From assembly GCA_002435755.1 (NCBI GenBank), contig DIYH01000003.1, positions 1 through 22,823 on the forward strand: a stretch of 22,823 nucleotides of DNA, in the 5' to 3' direction. Positions 1 to 8,023 of the stretch are shown in pieces; the first letter of the stretch is position 1, and each line of letters starts with the position of its first letter. A program made the translations under genes and the position numbers. The DNA comes from Flammeovirgaceae bacterium UBA6059. GTDB taxonomy: Bacteria > Bacteroidota > Bacteroidia > Cytophagales > Cyclobacteriaceae. The notes beneath the pieces were generated by a model. It made no database searches and was not told the DNA's origin. It saw only the letters and a program-made list of their open reading frames with translations.

Positions 1-29
1 TATTTCAGGACGAGACATTCAAAACAAAG

Positions 30-55
30 AGGCCGAACCTTTTCAGGTTCGGCCT
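30..55. terminator. Bidirectional rho-independent terminator
   Basis: A perfect 11-bp GC-rich inverted repeat (AGGCCGAACCT / AGGTTCGGCCT) with a 4-nt loop TTTC. On the minus strand the stem is followed by TCTTTGTTTT, a good U-tract, and it lies 20 nt past the stop codon of the minus-strand esterase. On the plus strand it is followed by TTTT, so it could also end a gene entering from the left of the window. Confidence 0.9.
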
Positions 56-75
56 TTTCATTGAGCAAGCGAATG

Positions 76-1818
76 CTAGATGCCCCAGTTTTCAAGCTTG
101 TGACCTCTAGGAGCTGTAGCTTTTAGTCGGTCCTTGATTTTCGGTAGATACATGGTGTTGTACCGCAATCTTGAGATGTGATTTGGGTTCTCTTGATCAC
201 CGTTCCAGCAGTGCTCCGCCATATCACCATAGTCTACTTCACCTCCGTAGTAAGGGTCTGTAGTACTCTCAAGAAACTGTTCCGTCAAGACCACTGCGTT
301 ATTCAAATAGTAGTTATCCATATCACCACAGTAGATGTTGACTTTCCCTTCCAGGCTTTTGCCAATTTTAGCCCAGTCACGCTCCATTATGTAGCGCAAG
401 TCATAGTTCTCTTTCCAGTAGTTGGCAACTTCGGGATCAATCTGGCCTGTAAGTTTATCCCAAATAGGTTTCGGGTAACCATCTTCGCCAGCTGGAGAGT
501 ATACTGCTTGCCAAATGTCCCACTGGTCACCTGATCGCCCTTTAGAACCTAAAGCCATTTCACGGTGATTCATCATTTCCAAAGTGGCAAACAACCGACC
601 CTTGTTATCTCTCCTACCTGGTCGTGCTGTTTTTCTAAACTGTCCTGTCGTATAGTAGGCGTTTTCATCTTCATATAGATTGACTTGTGTGTAAGCCCTG
701 AAGTCAATTGGATCAGGACAGGCTGCAAAACAGCCATTATACTCATTAGGATAGAAGACCTGAACAGCCAACGCCTCCCAACCTCCGGTGCTTCCACCAT
801 AAAGGAATCGGCCCCAGCCTTCACCAACACCATTGAACATCTCCTCTACATGTGGGATGAGCTCGTAGGTGATCGCATCTCCATATGGACCAATATTCGC
901 CGAGTTAACAGCATAGCTATCGTCATAATAAGGATTTTGATGCTGTATCTCAATGGCAATAAATCTTGGAAAATCATCACTCACCCACTTTTGATATAGA
1001 TCATATGCCTCCTTTTCCTGGATGTACTGATATCCCGTGATACCAAACCTGGCGGTATAAATACCATCATCAGGATCAGCCGTAGGTGGCTCAGTTCGGA
1101 ATCCTCTGAACGTATTAGGAAAATGACCATGGAATACCATCAATGGATACTCTGTGGCATCCTCCTTATTGAAACCATGAGGGACCAACACGTTGGCTTG
1201 AAGGTACATTGGTCTTCCCCAAAACTCTGTCAATAGATCGCTCTGTATCCTGATATGCTTGATGTATTCACTATCTGCAACTGGCTCAATTGGAGGTATC
1301 TCATTTTCAATCTTGATCTCAATCACTTCACTGCTTGAAGGATCGATACGTACCTTCTTGGGTGTACTGTAGATGTTCTTGGGCGAAATATTCCAATGCT
1401 GCCCTTCACCCTGATCCATAGGCAGCTTGACCGTATATCCTGTAGAAAGATTAAAGGTTTCATATTTATGTAGTAAGGCCTGCACATAGTACTCACCTGC
1501 TGGGAAATCACTTAAGCCCTTTATAGGATAACCAAATTCATTAGCAGTAAAAACAGCAGCCACACCTGGCTTCAACCCTTCTACATCAAGGCCAAACACC
1601 TGTTGGGTGTTGTCATTATCATTAATCTGAAAACGCGGTTCCCGCTCATCATTGTTAGAGATGAGTAGCAACATACGTCCGTCGAAACCCTCAGTACCCA
1701 GTGATTCATCGTAGGTCACCGAGAAGGTAAGCGAGGTTGCACGATCACCAGTTGGTGGCTGGCATTGTACAAACATGAGTAGGGATAGGAAAGCGCCTAT
1801 CGGAATAAGTTTTTTCAT
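76..1818 (-). CDS. Secreted esterase-like alpha/beta-hydrolase lipoprotein
   Basis: A 580-aa protein with a Lys-rich start, hydrophobic core and a lipobox-like FVQC ending at Cys19, so probably a lipoprotein exported by Sec. An N-terminal region of about 170 residues resembles a beta-sandwich domain. The rest reads as an alpha/beta-hydrolase of the putative-esterase type: the strand YPLMVFHGHFP, the nucleophile elbow GGSTGG with Ser343, a possible acid in GDMDNYY (Asp499 or Asp501) and a candidate catalytic His536 in the AEHCW segment. Length fits large secreted Bacteroidota esterases. Substrate is unknown; carbohydrate esters or peptides are both possible. It is transcribed alone, divergently from the paraoxonase cluster, and ends at a strong terminator. 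The hydrolase fold is well supported; the exact triad is inferred from motif order only. Confidence 0.82.
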   Translation of the reverse strand: MKKLIPIGAFLSLLMFVQCQPPTGDRATSLTFSVTYDESLGTEGFDGRMLLLISNNDEREPRFQINDNDNTQQVFGLDVEGLKPGVAAVFTANEFGYPIKGLSDFPAGEYYVQALLHKYETFNLSTGYTVKLPMDQGEGQHWNISPKNIYSTPKKVRIDPSSSEVIEIKIENEIPPIEPVADSEYIKHIRIQSDLLTEFWGRPMYLQANVLVPHGFNKEDATEYPLMVFHGHFPNTFRGFRTEPPTADPDDGIYTARFGITGYQYIQEKEAYDLYQKWVSDDFPRFIAIEIQHQNPYYDDSYAVNSANIGPYGDAITYELIPHVEEMFNGVGEGWGRFLYGGSTGGWEALAVQVFYPNEYNGCFAACPDPIDFRAYTQVNLYEDENAYYTTGQFRKTARPGRRDNKGRLFATLEMMNHREMALGSKGRSGDQWDIWQAVYSPAGEDGYPKPIWDKLTGQIDPEVANYWKENYDLRYIMERDWAKIGKSLEGKVNIYCGDMDNYYLNNAVVLTEQFLESTTDPYYGGEVDYGDMAEHCWNGDQENPNHISRLRYNTMYLPKIKDRLKATAPRGHKLENWGI

Positions 1819-1959
1819 AGTATTGATAAGTTGGATCCTTAATGAAGGTAGGCAATAACTAACCCTCTAGACATTTGGTCTTGATAAAGCGTCCTTTTTC
1901 GTGATAAATGGATGAAAATCAAACCGATAATGATGTGATGCTTTTTCTTATATTGGGGC

Positions 1960-3012
1960 ATGCGGAAGGCCTTATCGATTCTTGGTGTCATTGTTCTGGT
2001 AGTAGTCATCTATGTGGGCTACACTTTTTACTCTACCGGTTTTTTTCGAACTATCAAGCCTATCAATACTGACAAAATTATCTCTAAAGTAGCTTTACCA
2101 GGTGTTGAGGATATCGAAGTAGAACCCGAAGAGCGGTTCCTGATCCTGTCGTCAGATGATCGTGCAGGACGAAGAGATGGCAATCCAACGCAAGGCGGTC
2201 TCTACCTGATGAACTTGGATGACAAACATTTCACACCTAAGTTGTTAACTCAGAATTTCGAAGGAGACTTCTACCCACATGGCATCAGCATGCTCAAAAT
2301 AGATAGCACCACCCATAGGGTTTGGGCTATTAATCATGTCAATAATGCCCATACTATTGAGATTTTTGACCTTTACAATGCTGACAGTTTGATGTATATC
2401 AGCACATTGACCAATAAGTTGATGATAAGTCCAAATGACCTGGTAGCCCTATCAGAAAATGAATTTTATTTCACCAATGATCATGGCTACACAAGCAATT
2501 TGGGAGTCCTGGCAGAGAACTATCTTGGATTAAAGGCATCCAATGTCGTACACTCCAATAACGGTGAGTACAGGATAGTAGCAGAGAATATCGCATATGC
2601 CAATGGCATCAATTATGACGAAAAAAAGTCCCTAATGTTCGTGGCATCTCCCCGTGATTTTTTGGTCAAAGTATATCAGAGAAACCCCTCGGGATCACTG
2701 GATCATATTGAGGATGTCTACACTGGCACAGGTGTTGACAATATAGAGTTTGACAAAGAAGGTGCGCTCTGGATTGGTTGTCATCCTAGCCTTCTTTCCT
2801 TCACCTCATACGCATCAGGTTCAAAGCCCTATTCCGCTTCAGAGGTCATTAAGATAGATTATCATGGAATTGATGACTACAACCAGGAGACGGTATACCT
2901 GGATAACGGATCCAATATGGCAGCAGCTACTGTGGCGCCCTACTATGAAGGTAGAGTCTATATAGGCAATGTGATGGATGAGCATTTTCTGATTCTCGAC
3001 CTCAATGAATGA
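1960..3012 (+). CDS. Paraoxonase/arylesterase-family lactonase, membrane-anchored
   Basis: A 350-aa protein with an N-terminal hydrophobic helix (about residues 5-25) that lacks an obvious cleavage site, like the retained anchor of animal PON1. The rest reads as a six-bladed propeller of the paraoxonase family. Residues equivalent to the PON1 calcium sites and active site are all visible: Glu50-Asp51 (GVEDIEV), His107 (YPHGIS), His126 (INHVNN), Asn159-Asp160 (SPNDLVAL), Asn215 (YANGIN) and Asp260-Asn261 (GVDNIEF). Known members hydrolyse lactones and aryl esters with calcium; some degrade acyl-homoserine lactones. Retention of the complete set predicts an active hydrolase facing the periplasm. 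It overlaps the following dehydrogenase gene by 8 nt, so the two are probably co-translated. The natural substrate cannot be told from sequence. Confidence 0.9.
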   Translation: MRKALSILGVIVLVVVIYVGYTFYSTGFFRTIKPINTDKIISKVALPGVEDIEVEPEERFLILSSDDRAGRRDGNPTQGGLYLMNLDDKHFTPKLLTQNFEGDFYPHGISMLKIDSTTHRVWAINHVNNAHTIEIFDLYNADSLMYISTLTNKLMISPNDLVALSENEFYFTNDHGYTSNLGVLAENYLGLKASNVVHSNNGEYRIVAENIAYANGINYDEKKSLMFVASPRDFLVKVYQRNPSGSLDHIEDVYTGTGVDNIEFDKEGALWIGCHPSLLSFTSYASGSKPYSASEVIKIDYHGIDDYNQETVYLDNGSNMAAATVAPYYEGRVYIGNVMDEHFLILDLNE

Positions 3013-3760
3013 CCAACCGGTAGTCATATTAACTGGTGCTGCATCAGGTATCGGAGCTGCTCTACTTCAACTACTCATCGAAGAGCATTATCGGGTAGTA
3101 GCTTCAGATATTATCGACTTCCCAAAGAATAAAGCCTACCACATTTTCAAATGTGATCAGAGTGATCCAGGTCAAATTGATCGATTGTTTGACTTTACAA
3201 TTGAAGAGTTCGGCCATGTCGATATCTTCATTGCGAATGCAGGTTTTGCGTATTTTGAGAAAACTGAAGTTGCTGATTGGAAAAGGTCCAAGCGAATCTA
3301 TGAAGTGAATACACTTGCTCCTATTTATGCTGCGCATAAGATGAAGGAGTTGCATAAAAGGCAATCTTTTCAGATGATGATCACTGCAAGCGCAATGTCT
3401 TTCTGGCCCTTACCAGGATATGCTCAATACTCAAGTACAAAGGCTGCCCTGCATTCATTTGCCATAGCGTATAGGCATGAGTTGGAGAATGGACAACACC
3501 TTCAGTTGGTCTATCCTATTGGTACAAGGACAGCTTTCTTTGACAGGGCGGATAGTAGTCCACAACCGTTGTTGACACAGTCAGCCGAGCAGGTCGCTGA
3601 AGCCATGTTAGACGGCATTAAGTACAAACGTAAGTCGATCTACCCTTCACTACTGTTTCGCCTTGTTCTGCTCGCCAATCAAATTTTACCAATACTGAGA
3701 CCAATTGTGATAGCCATAGAAAAGCGAAGTTACGTTCAATGGCTTCAATCAAAACATTGA
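3005..3760 (+). CDS. SDR-family short-chain dehydrogenase/reductase
   Basis: A 251-aa classical short-chain dehydrogenase. The nucleotide-binding motif TGxxxGIG is at residues 10-17, NAG at 78-80, the structural Asn at 102 (EVNT), catalytic Ser129, and YxxxK at Tyr142-Lys146, so the catalytic tetrad is complete. The C-terminus carries a hydrophobic stretch (about 214-238) which may attach it to the inner membrane. Cofactor choice is uncertain: Asp35 after the second strand favours NAD(H). The ATG lies inside the end of the paraoxonase gene (ATGAATGA, 8-nt overlap), which indicates translational coupling. A plausible but unproven idea is that it acts on the alcohol or hydroxy acid released by the hydrolase. 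Fold and activity class are secure; substrate is not. Confidence 0.9.
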   Translation: MNDQPVVILTGAASGIGAALLQLLIEEHYRVVASDIIDFPKNKAYHIFKCDQSDPGQIDRLFDFTIEEFGHVDIFIANAGFAYFEKTEVADWKRSKRIYEVNTLAPIYAAHKMKELHKRQSFQMMITASAMSFWPLPGYAQYSSTKAALHSFAIAYRHELENGQHLQLVYPIGTRTAFFDRADSSPQPLLTQSAEQVAEAMLDGIKYKRKSIYPSLLFRLVLLANQILPILRPIVIAIEKRSYVQWLQSKH

Positions 3761-3783
3761 GTTAAAAAGTTGGCCACTCGAAG

Positions 3784-5580
3784 ATGAAATATCTGTATAC
3801 TCTCGCCACTTGTCTATTCACTATAGTATCACTTGGGCAGACTCCACGGCAGGAAGTCATCGATGCAAAAAACCGAAAGGCTTACGATCTATTACGCAAA
3901 AGTCATCGCGAATCCGCCTATGAAATTGCGCAGGAGACCTATGAGTTGAGTGAAGAAATTCAATATGACAAGGGCCTGTTGTGGGCTAAACTCATCTCCT
4001 CAAACTATCTATTCTATACAAACCGAATCGATAGTGCCCAATACGTACTCGAAAGTTGCCTTGATGGTAGTTATGAAACTGCTCCTATCGAGGAATTTGG
4101 TATAGCTTATTGGTATCTCGCAAGGATCTACCGCAGAAAGCAGGAGTTTGGTCAGGCCAAACAATTGTATGATCAGGCTCTAGAGAAAATTAAAGAAATC
4201 GATAAGCCCTATTTACAGGGATCAATTCTTAATGATGTAGGTGTCTTGCATGGCATGCAAGGAGAGTTTTCGGAAGCACTGGACTTCTTCGTCCAAGGTT
4301 ATCAAGTAATGGAGTCAGCTGGACTGGAGTTCCAGGATTATACCTCTACACTGAGCAACATCGCAATGGTGTATAGCAGGATGGGTGAGTATGATCAGGC
4401 GCTCGATTACTTAAGACCAATACTGGAAGACAACCTGCAACGTCAGGATACGATGAGTATAGGTAAGTCTTACAATGCAATAGGTGGAGTATACAATTAT
4501 CAGTTGAAGTACGACAGTGCCCTGGCCTACTACCGACTAGCCACGCAGTGGGCCAGGTTGGCCACGGATATCAAATCAGAGAGCATAGGGCTTCTCAATC
4601 AGGCAGAAATGCTATTTGTTTCAGGTCACTACCAAGCGACACTTGACAGGCTTAAAACAGCACTTGAACTAGTCAAAGAACCTTATACCATCTCCCCTAC
4701 TGAAAACATCTTTAGGCTCATGGGTAAAACTTACAAGGAGCTTGGCCAACCAGATAGCGCACGTAGTTACTACTGGGCCTCTATGCATATGGCAAGCAGT
4801 GCCGGCCTGAAGAAAACATTAGTTGATGTATATGAAAGCTTGTATGATCTCTATCGCGAAGAGCAAAGAAGTGATTCGGCACTCTACTATTTTGAATTAC
4901 ATCAGGCTTACAAGGACTCAATTTATGGGGAAGAAAGCGATAACAAGTACTCGGATTTGAGAGTTCAGCTTGAGACTTTAGAACAACAAAAGGAGATCGC
5001 ACTCCTTGAAGCAGACAAAAAAGTCAATGAGCTTAGGTCCAAAAATCTCCTCATGGCCAGCCTATGTGCTGGTCTGATGGCAACAACAATCATCATCATT
5101 TTGGTCTATCGTCGTAAGAGACAACAACAAAGGATCATACTACTGGAGGCTGAAATGGAGCAAGCTAAAGACCAGCTTACCCGGCAGACACTCCACATGA
5201 TCCATATGAATAACGGCCTTGATCAGGTAGAACAGGATATCAGATCTTTAGATAGAGTAGATGATTCGGGTAGGGTATCGAAGGTGATCTCCAAGATCAA
5301 TGTCAATAAGGCCCTGGATAAAGAATGGGAGAATTTCACTACTTATTTCAATCGCGTCAACACAGGTTTTTTTGACGAACTTACAAGTACTACTAAGGAC
5401 CTCTCTAATCATGAATTGCGCATGTGTGCCTTGCTCAAGCTCAGACTTTCTAACCATGAAATAGCCACAATATTGAATATCGAAACTAAGAGTGTTCGGA
5501 TGGCAAAGTACAGGTTGAAAAAAAAGCTACAACTACCGGAGAACCTTGACCTCAACGATTACTTACAATCCATTAACTAA
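3784..5580 (+). CDS. TPR-repeat membrane regulator with C-terminal HTH
   Basis: A 598-aa protein with a signal peptide (MKYLYTLATCLFTIVSLGQ), a periplasmic array of tetratricopeptide repeats over about residues 30-370 (recurring Y/A-x-A-L-x-Y patterns such as SEALDFFVQGYQ and YDQALDYL), a short coiled coil, one membrane helix at about 421-441 followed by a basic RRKRQQQ stretch, a cytoplasmic coiled coil (about 445-475), and a LuxR/GerE-like helix-turn-helix from about 540 (LSNHELRMCALLKLRLSN, then ATILN and SVRMAKYRLKKKL). This architecture is widespread in Bacteroidota and is thought to pass a periplasmic signal to DNA. It starts 23 nt after the dehydrogenase and lies 88 nt before a T9SS-exported protein, whose upstream DNA has operator-like repeats, so that gene is the first candidate target. 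Confidence 0.88.
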   Translation: MKYLYTLATCLFTIVSLGQTPRQEVIDAKNRKAYDLLRKSHRESAYEIAQETYELSEEIQYDKGLLWAKLISSNYLFYTNRIDSAQYVLESCLDGSYETAPIEEFGIAYWYLARIYRRKQEFGQAKQLYDQALEKIKEIDKPYLQGSILNDVGVLHGMQGEFSEALDFFVQGYQVMESAGLEFQDYTSTLSNIAMVYSRMGEYDQALDYLRPILEDNLQRQDTMSIGKSYNAIGGVYNYQLKYDSALAYYRLATQWARLATDIKSESIGLLNQAEMLFVSGHYQATLDRLKTALELVKEPYTISPTENIFRLMGKTYKELGQPDSARSYYWASMHMASSAGLKKTLVDVYESLYDLYREEQRSDSALYYFELHQAYKDSIYGEESDNKYSDLRVQLETLEQQKEIALLEADKKVNELRSKNLLMASLCAGLMATTIIIILVYRRKRQQQRIILLEAEMEQAKDQLTRQTLHMIHMNNGLDQVEQDIRSLDRVDDSGRVSKVISKINVNKALDKEWENFTTYFNRVNTGFFDELTSTTKDLSNHELRMCALLKLRLSNHEIATILNIETKSVRMAKYRLKKKLQLPENLDLNDYLQSIN

Positions 5581-5591
5581 AAAATATATTC

Positions 5592-5610
5592 TGTAGACGC
5601 TATGTAGACG
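5592..5610 (+). promoter_or_regulatory. Direct repeat TGTAGACG x2, 11-bp period
   Basis: Two exact copies of TGTAGACG start at 5592 and 5603, one helical turn apart, so both would face the same side of the DNA. They sit about 32-50 bp upstream of a near-consensus -7 box (CAGCTTTG, 5642-5649) for the exported double-domain protein, where an activator would be expected. The neighbouring HTH regulator is the obvious candidate binder, but this is inference. Confidence 0.45.
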
Positions 5611-5630
5611 GCCAAAAATAGGCCTCAGTA

Positions 5631-5667
5631 GCATATGTGATCAGCTTTGTCGACTGATCCTATATGC
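5631..5667. repeat. Imperfect 14-bp inverted repeat abutting start codon
   Basis: Arms GCATATGTGATCAG (5631-5644) and CTGATCCTATATGC (5654-5667) pair at 12 of 14 positions around a 9-nt spacer. The right arm ends one base before the ATG at 5669. There is no U-tract, so it is unlikely to be a terminator for the upstream gene. It could be an operator or an mRNA hairpin that controls translation. The spacer and left arm contain CAGCTTTG, one mismatch from the TAnnTTTG promoter box. Confidence 0.6.
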
Positions 5668-5668
5668 T

Positions 5669-8023
5669 ATGACTACTACTAACAATAAAGCTTCGCTTAA
5701 TATTGAGTTAGCTCTCGGTGACCTGATCAGAATACTGGTGCTTCTATCCATCATAGTAATAGCCAGCAGTGCGAAAGCTCAAACCAACAATATACTCGTT
5801 TTTGTCTCCCATGAAGATACCTACTACTCTGAATATATCGTAATGGTTGAGGCGCTGGAAGCACTGGGCTATGCCATAGATGTGCGGTCAGCGTCCACCA
5901 TGTATGCTACCAGCTATATGATTCCCGGAGGCACTGATATAGAGTCGACTGCAAACACATTACCAGGAAGCAACTACGCCACTTTTACAGCACAGTTCCA
6001 AGAACTTTTTGGTGCCACTTGGGATGCAAGTGTCAACTCCACACCGAGCAATATAACAGTAAGCGGCTCTATTCTGGATGTAATTGATATGTCAAACTAT
6101 GATGCATTGGTCATACCCGGTGGTACTGGGGCTACAGCCTATAGAGTAGATGGGACCTATGCAAGCCAGGGTGGAGGTGGAAGGTTGATCTCTGCAGGTA
6201 CAGTTGAAGCTGTTGCCGAAAAACTCAATGAACTGGCTATAGATGCTCTAATGAATGGCAAACCCTTACTAGCTCAGTGTCATGGTGCCAGCCTACCAGC
6301 TTACTGGCGTATCCCGGGCACATCCGGCCCTGGCGAAGAAGCCATCGGGTACAGCATACTCAAAGATGGTTTTGCCACGGGCTATCCAGAGCCAGCAACA
6401 GGAGTAGCTCTTTCAAACCTTGACATCACTCAAAAAACAGATGACCGTGTAACTATCTCAAGTCCCCACACTGATCTCAACGCTGGTGTAGATGCTGAAT
6501 ATAAGATCATCACTTCAAGAGACTGGTATCCGCAAACAGTATCCTATGCCACTCGAGCTCTAGTCAATGTATTAGAGAGTTATCCTACATCCATCAGTTT
6601 ATCCAGTAACAGGTCTGTATTGATCCTCCATGGTGGGGCGGTCGATGAATCTAACTGCTCTGCTGCTAATCCTGCTAATGATGTCCCTTGCAATTATGGT
6701 ACTGGTGCTGATTTGCCAGCCGACTATGTGCATTTGAGTACCCTACTTTCGAGTGTCTCAAGTCGGGATAACTACAGTTTCACTGTAAATGAACTCAATA
6801 TCATAGGTACTCTTCCATATGGTGTCAATGATGAAAATAACATCCTCAACTATATAAATAATTACGATGTGGTCATCTACTACAAGCACTGGTCCACAGG
6901 GATGAATGATGCATTGCAAAATGCGATGGTGACATATGCTGACAATGGCGGAGGTGTCATCTCTCTACACCATGGGCTCTACAATGATCTTTTTTATGGT
7001 TCAGGAAAAAATGTATTAGTCGAACAGCTATTTGAAGCACAGTCCAACTCTACAGGCTGGGGTGCTGATCGCACCACTTACAGTCTGGTCTCAAGTAACT
7101 ACGGCCACTTTATTACTACACATGGAATAGATTATCCTGAAGCCTTGACTTGGTCGAGTGCCTCGCCTTTATCATCTTCAAACACTAGTCTTTCATATTA
7201 CTCGGCAATCTCCATCTTCGATGAGACTTATACCAACATGGCATTCGAACCAAGTGCTACCTTCGGCTATGGTCTCAACGAGATCACTCCACTGCTTTCC
7301 AATGACGTCAATACCAACACCCAATCTAACGTATCAGGTTTTTCCAAGCTTTTTGACCCTTCTGGAGATGGTACGGTCGGAAAGGTGGTCTACCTGCAGC
7401 CCGGTGAAAACAGAGATAACTATGCCATCAATAGTCTATTTGGTCAAATGATCCGTAATGCCGTAGCTTGGGCTGCACCTACTGCGGCTTCCCCAGTGGT
7501 ACTACCCGTAGAGCTGGGGCACATGGATATAATCATCAAACCTCACCATCACGTACTCACCTGGGAAACATTCACCGAACTAAACAACGATCATTTCATA
7601 GTTGAGCGTAAGGGTGACTCTGGAGAGTGGTCTCCTATCGGAATAGTGGAAGGAATGGGCACCACAAACTCAAAACAACTTTATTACTTTCAGGATGATG
7701 CACCACTCATCGGTACCAATTATTATCGCCTGAAGCAAATAGACTTTGATGGAGGCTTTGAGTATTCAGAGATAGTCTTTGCCTTTCATCAGCCAGCAAC
7801 CCACGAACTTGTTTTGTATCCTAACCCTGCCCGGAACAGTTTTCAGGTCAAGGGGAATCTTCATCAACCAGCCTCAATACGTATAATAAATAGCACTGGG
7901 AAATCAGTATTGCAGATGAGCTATAAAGGCGAACCCATCCGGATTGATCACTTACCTAACGGTCTCTACCAAGTGCTTCTAGGTGATAAACTGGTTGTCT
8001 CCTCTACCTTAATCAAAAGATGA
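5669..8023 (+). CDS. T9SS-exported DJ-1/PfpI-like plus ThuA-like double-domain protein
   Basis: A 784-aa exported protein. A signal peptide with an unusually long n-region ends near SSAKAQ (about residue 38). Residues about 40-300 read as a DJ-1/PfpI-type class I glutamine-amidotransferase fold: ILVFVSHED, DALVIPGGTGA, and a nucleophile elbow AQCHGAS with Cys204-His205. Residues about 314-610 read as a ThuA-like domain of the same fold superfamily: SVLILHGGAVDE, NGGGVISLHHG, and the closing GKVVYLQPGEN...RNAVAWA. A beta-sandwich linker (about 620-710) follows, then a type A T9SS sorting domain (LVLYPNPARNSF from 714; NGLYQVLL; end IKR). Cargo of T9SS is released or anchored at the cell surface. 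The first domain may be an active cysteine hydrolase or glyoxalase-like enzyme; the ThuA domain may bind or act on sugars. Substrate unknown. The stop codon abuts the convergent reductase gene. Confidence 0.85.
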   Translation: MTTTNNKASLNIELALGDLIRILVLLSIIVIASSAKAQTNNILVFVSHEDTYYSEYIVMVEALEALGYAIDVRSASTMYATSYMIPGGTDIESTANTLPGSNYATFTAQFQELFGATWDASVNSTPSNITVSGSILDVIDMSNYDALVIPGGTGATAYRVDGTYASQGGGGRLISAGTVEAVAEKLNELAIDALMNGKPLLAQCHGASLPAYWRIPGTSGPGEEAIGYSILKDGFATGYPEPATGVALSNLDITQKTDDRVTISSPHTDLNAGVDAEYKIITSRDWYPQTVSYATRALVNVLESYPTSISLSSNRSVLILHGGAVDESNCSAANPANDVPCNYGTGADLPADYVHLSTLLSSVSSRDNYSFTVNELNIIGTLPYGVNDENNILNYINNYDVVIYYKHWSTGMNDALQNAMVTYADNGGGVISLHHGLYNDLFYGSGKNVLVEQLFEAQSNSTGWGADRTTYSLVSSNYGHFITTHGIDYPEALTWSSASPLSSSNTSLSYYSAISIFDETYTNMAFEPSATFGYGLNEITPLLSNDVNTNTQSNVSGFSKLFDPSGDGTVGKVVYLQPGENRDNYAINSLFGQMIRNAVAWAAPTAASPVVLPVELGHMDIIIKPHHHVLTWETFTELNNDHFIVERKGDSGEWSPIGIVEGMGTTNSKQLYYFQDDAPLIGTNYYRLKQIDFDGGFEYSEIVFAFHQPATHELVLYPNPARNSFQVKGNLHQPASIRIINSTGKSVLQMSYKGEPIRIDHLPNGLYQVLLGDKLVVSSTLIKR

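Noticed and set aside
178..999. Plus-strand frames opposite the esterase lipoprotein
   Set aside because: Antisense shadows; the minus-strand frame has a signal peptide and hydrolase motifs, while these have no coherent domain.
1819..1959. Several GATAA-type words in the gap between esterase and paraoxonase genes
   Set aside because: The copies differ in flanks and spacing and are short enough to occur by chance in AT-rich DNA; I could not define a repeat unit or an exact promoter box here.
5610..5624. GGCC-AAAAATA-GGCC hairpin after the TPR-HTH gene, considered as terminator
   Set aside because: Only four pairs, and no T-run follows; the more convincing structure in this gap is the longer inverted repeat beside the ATG.
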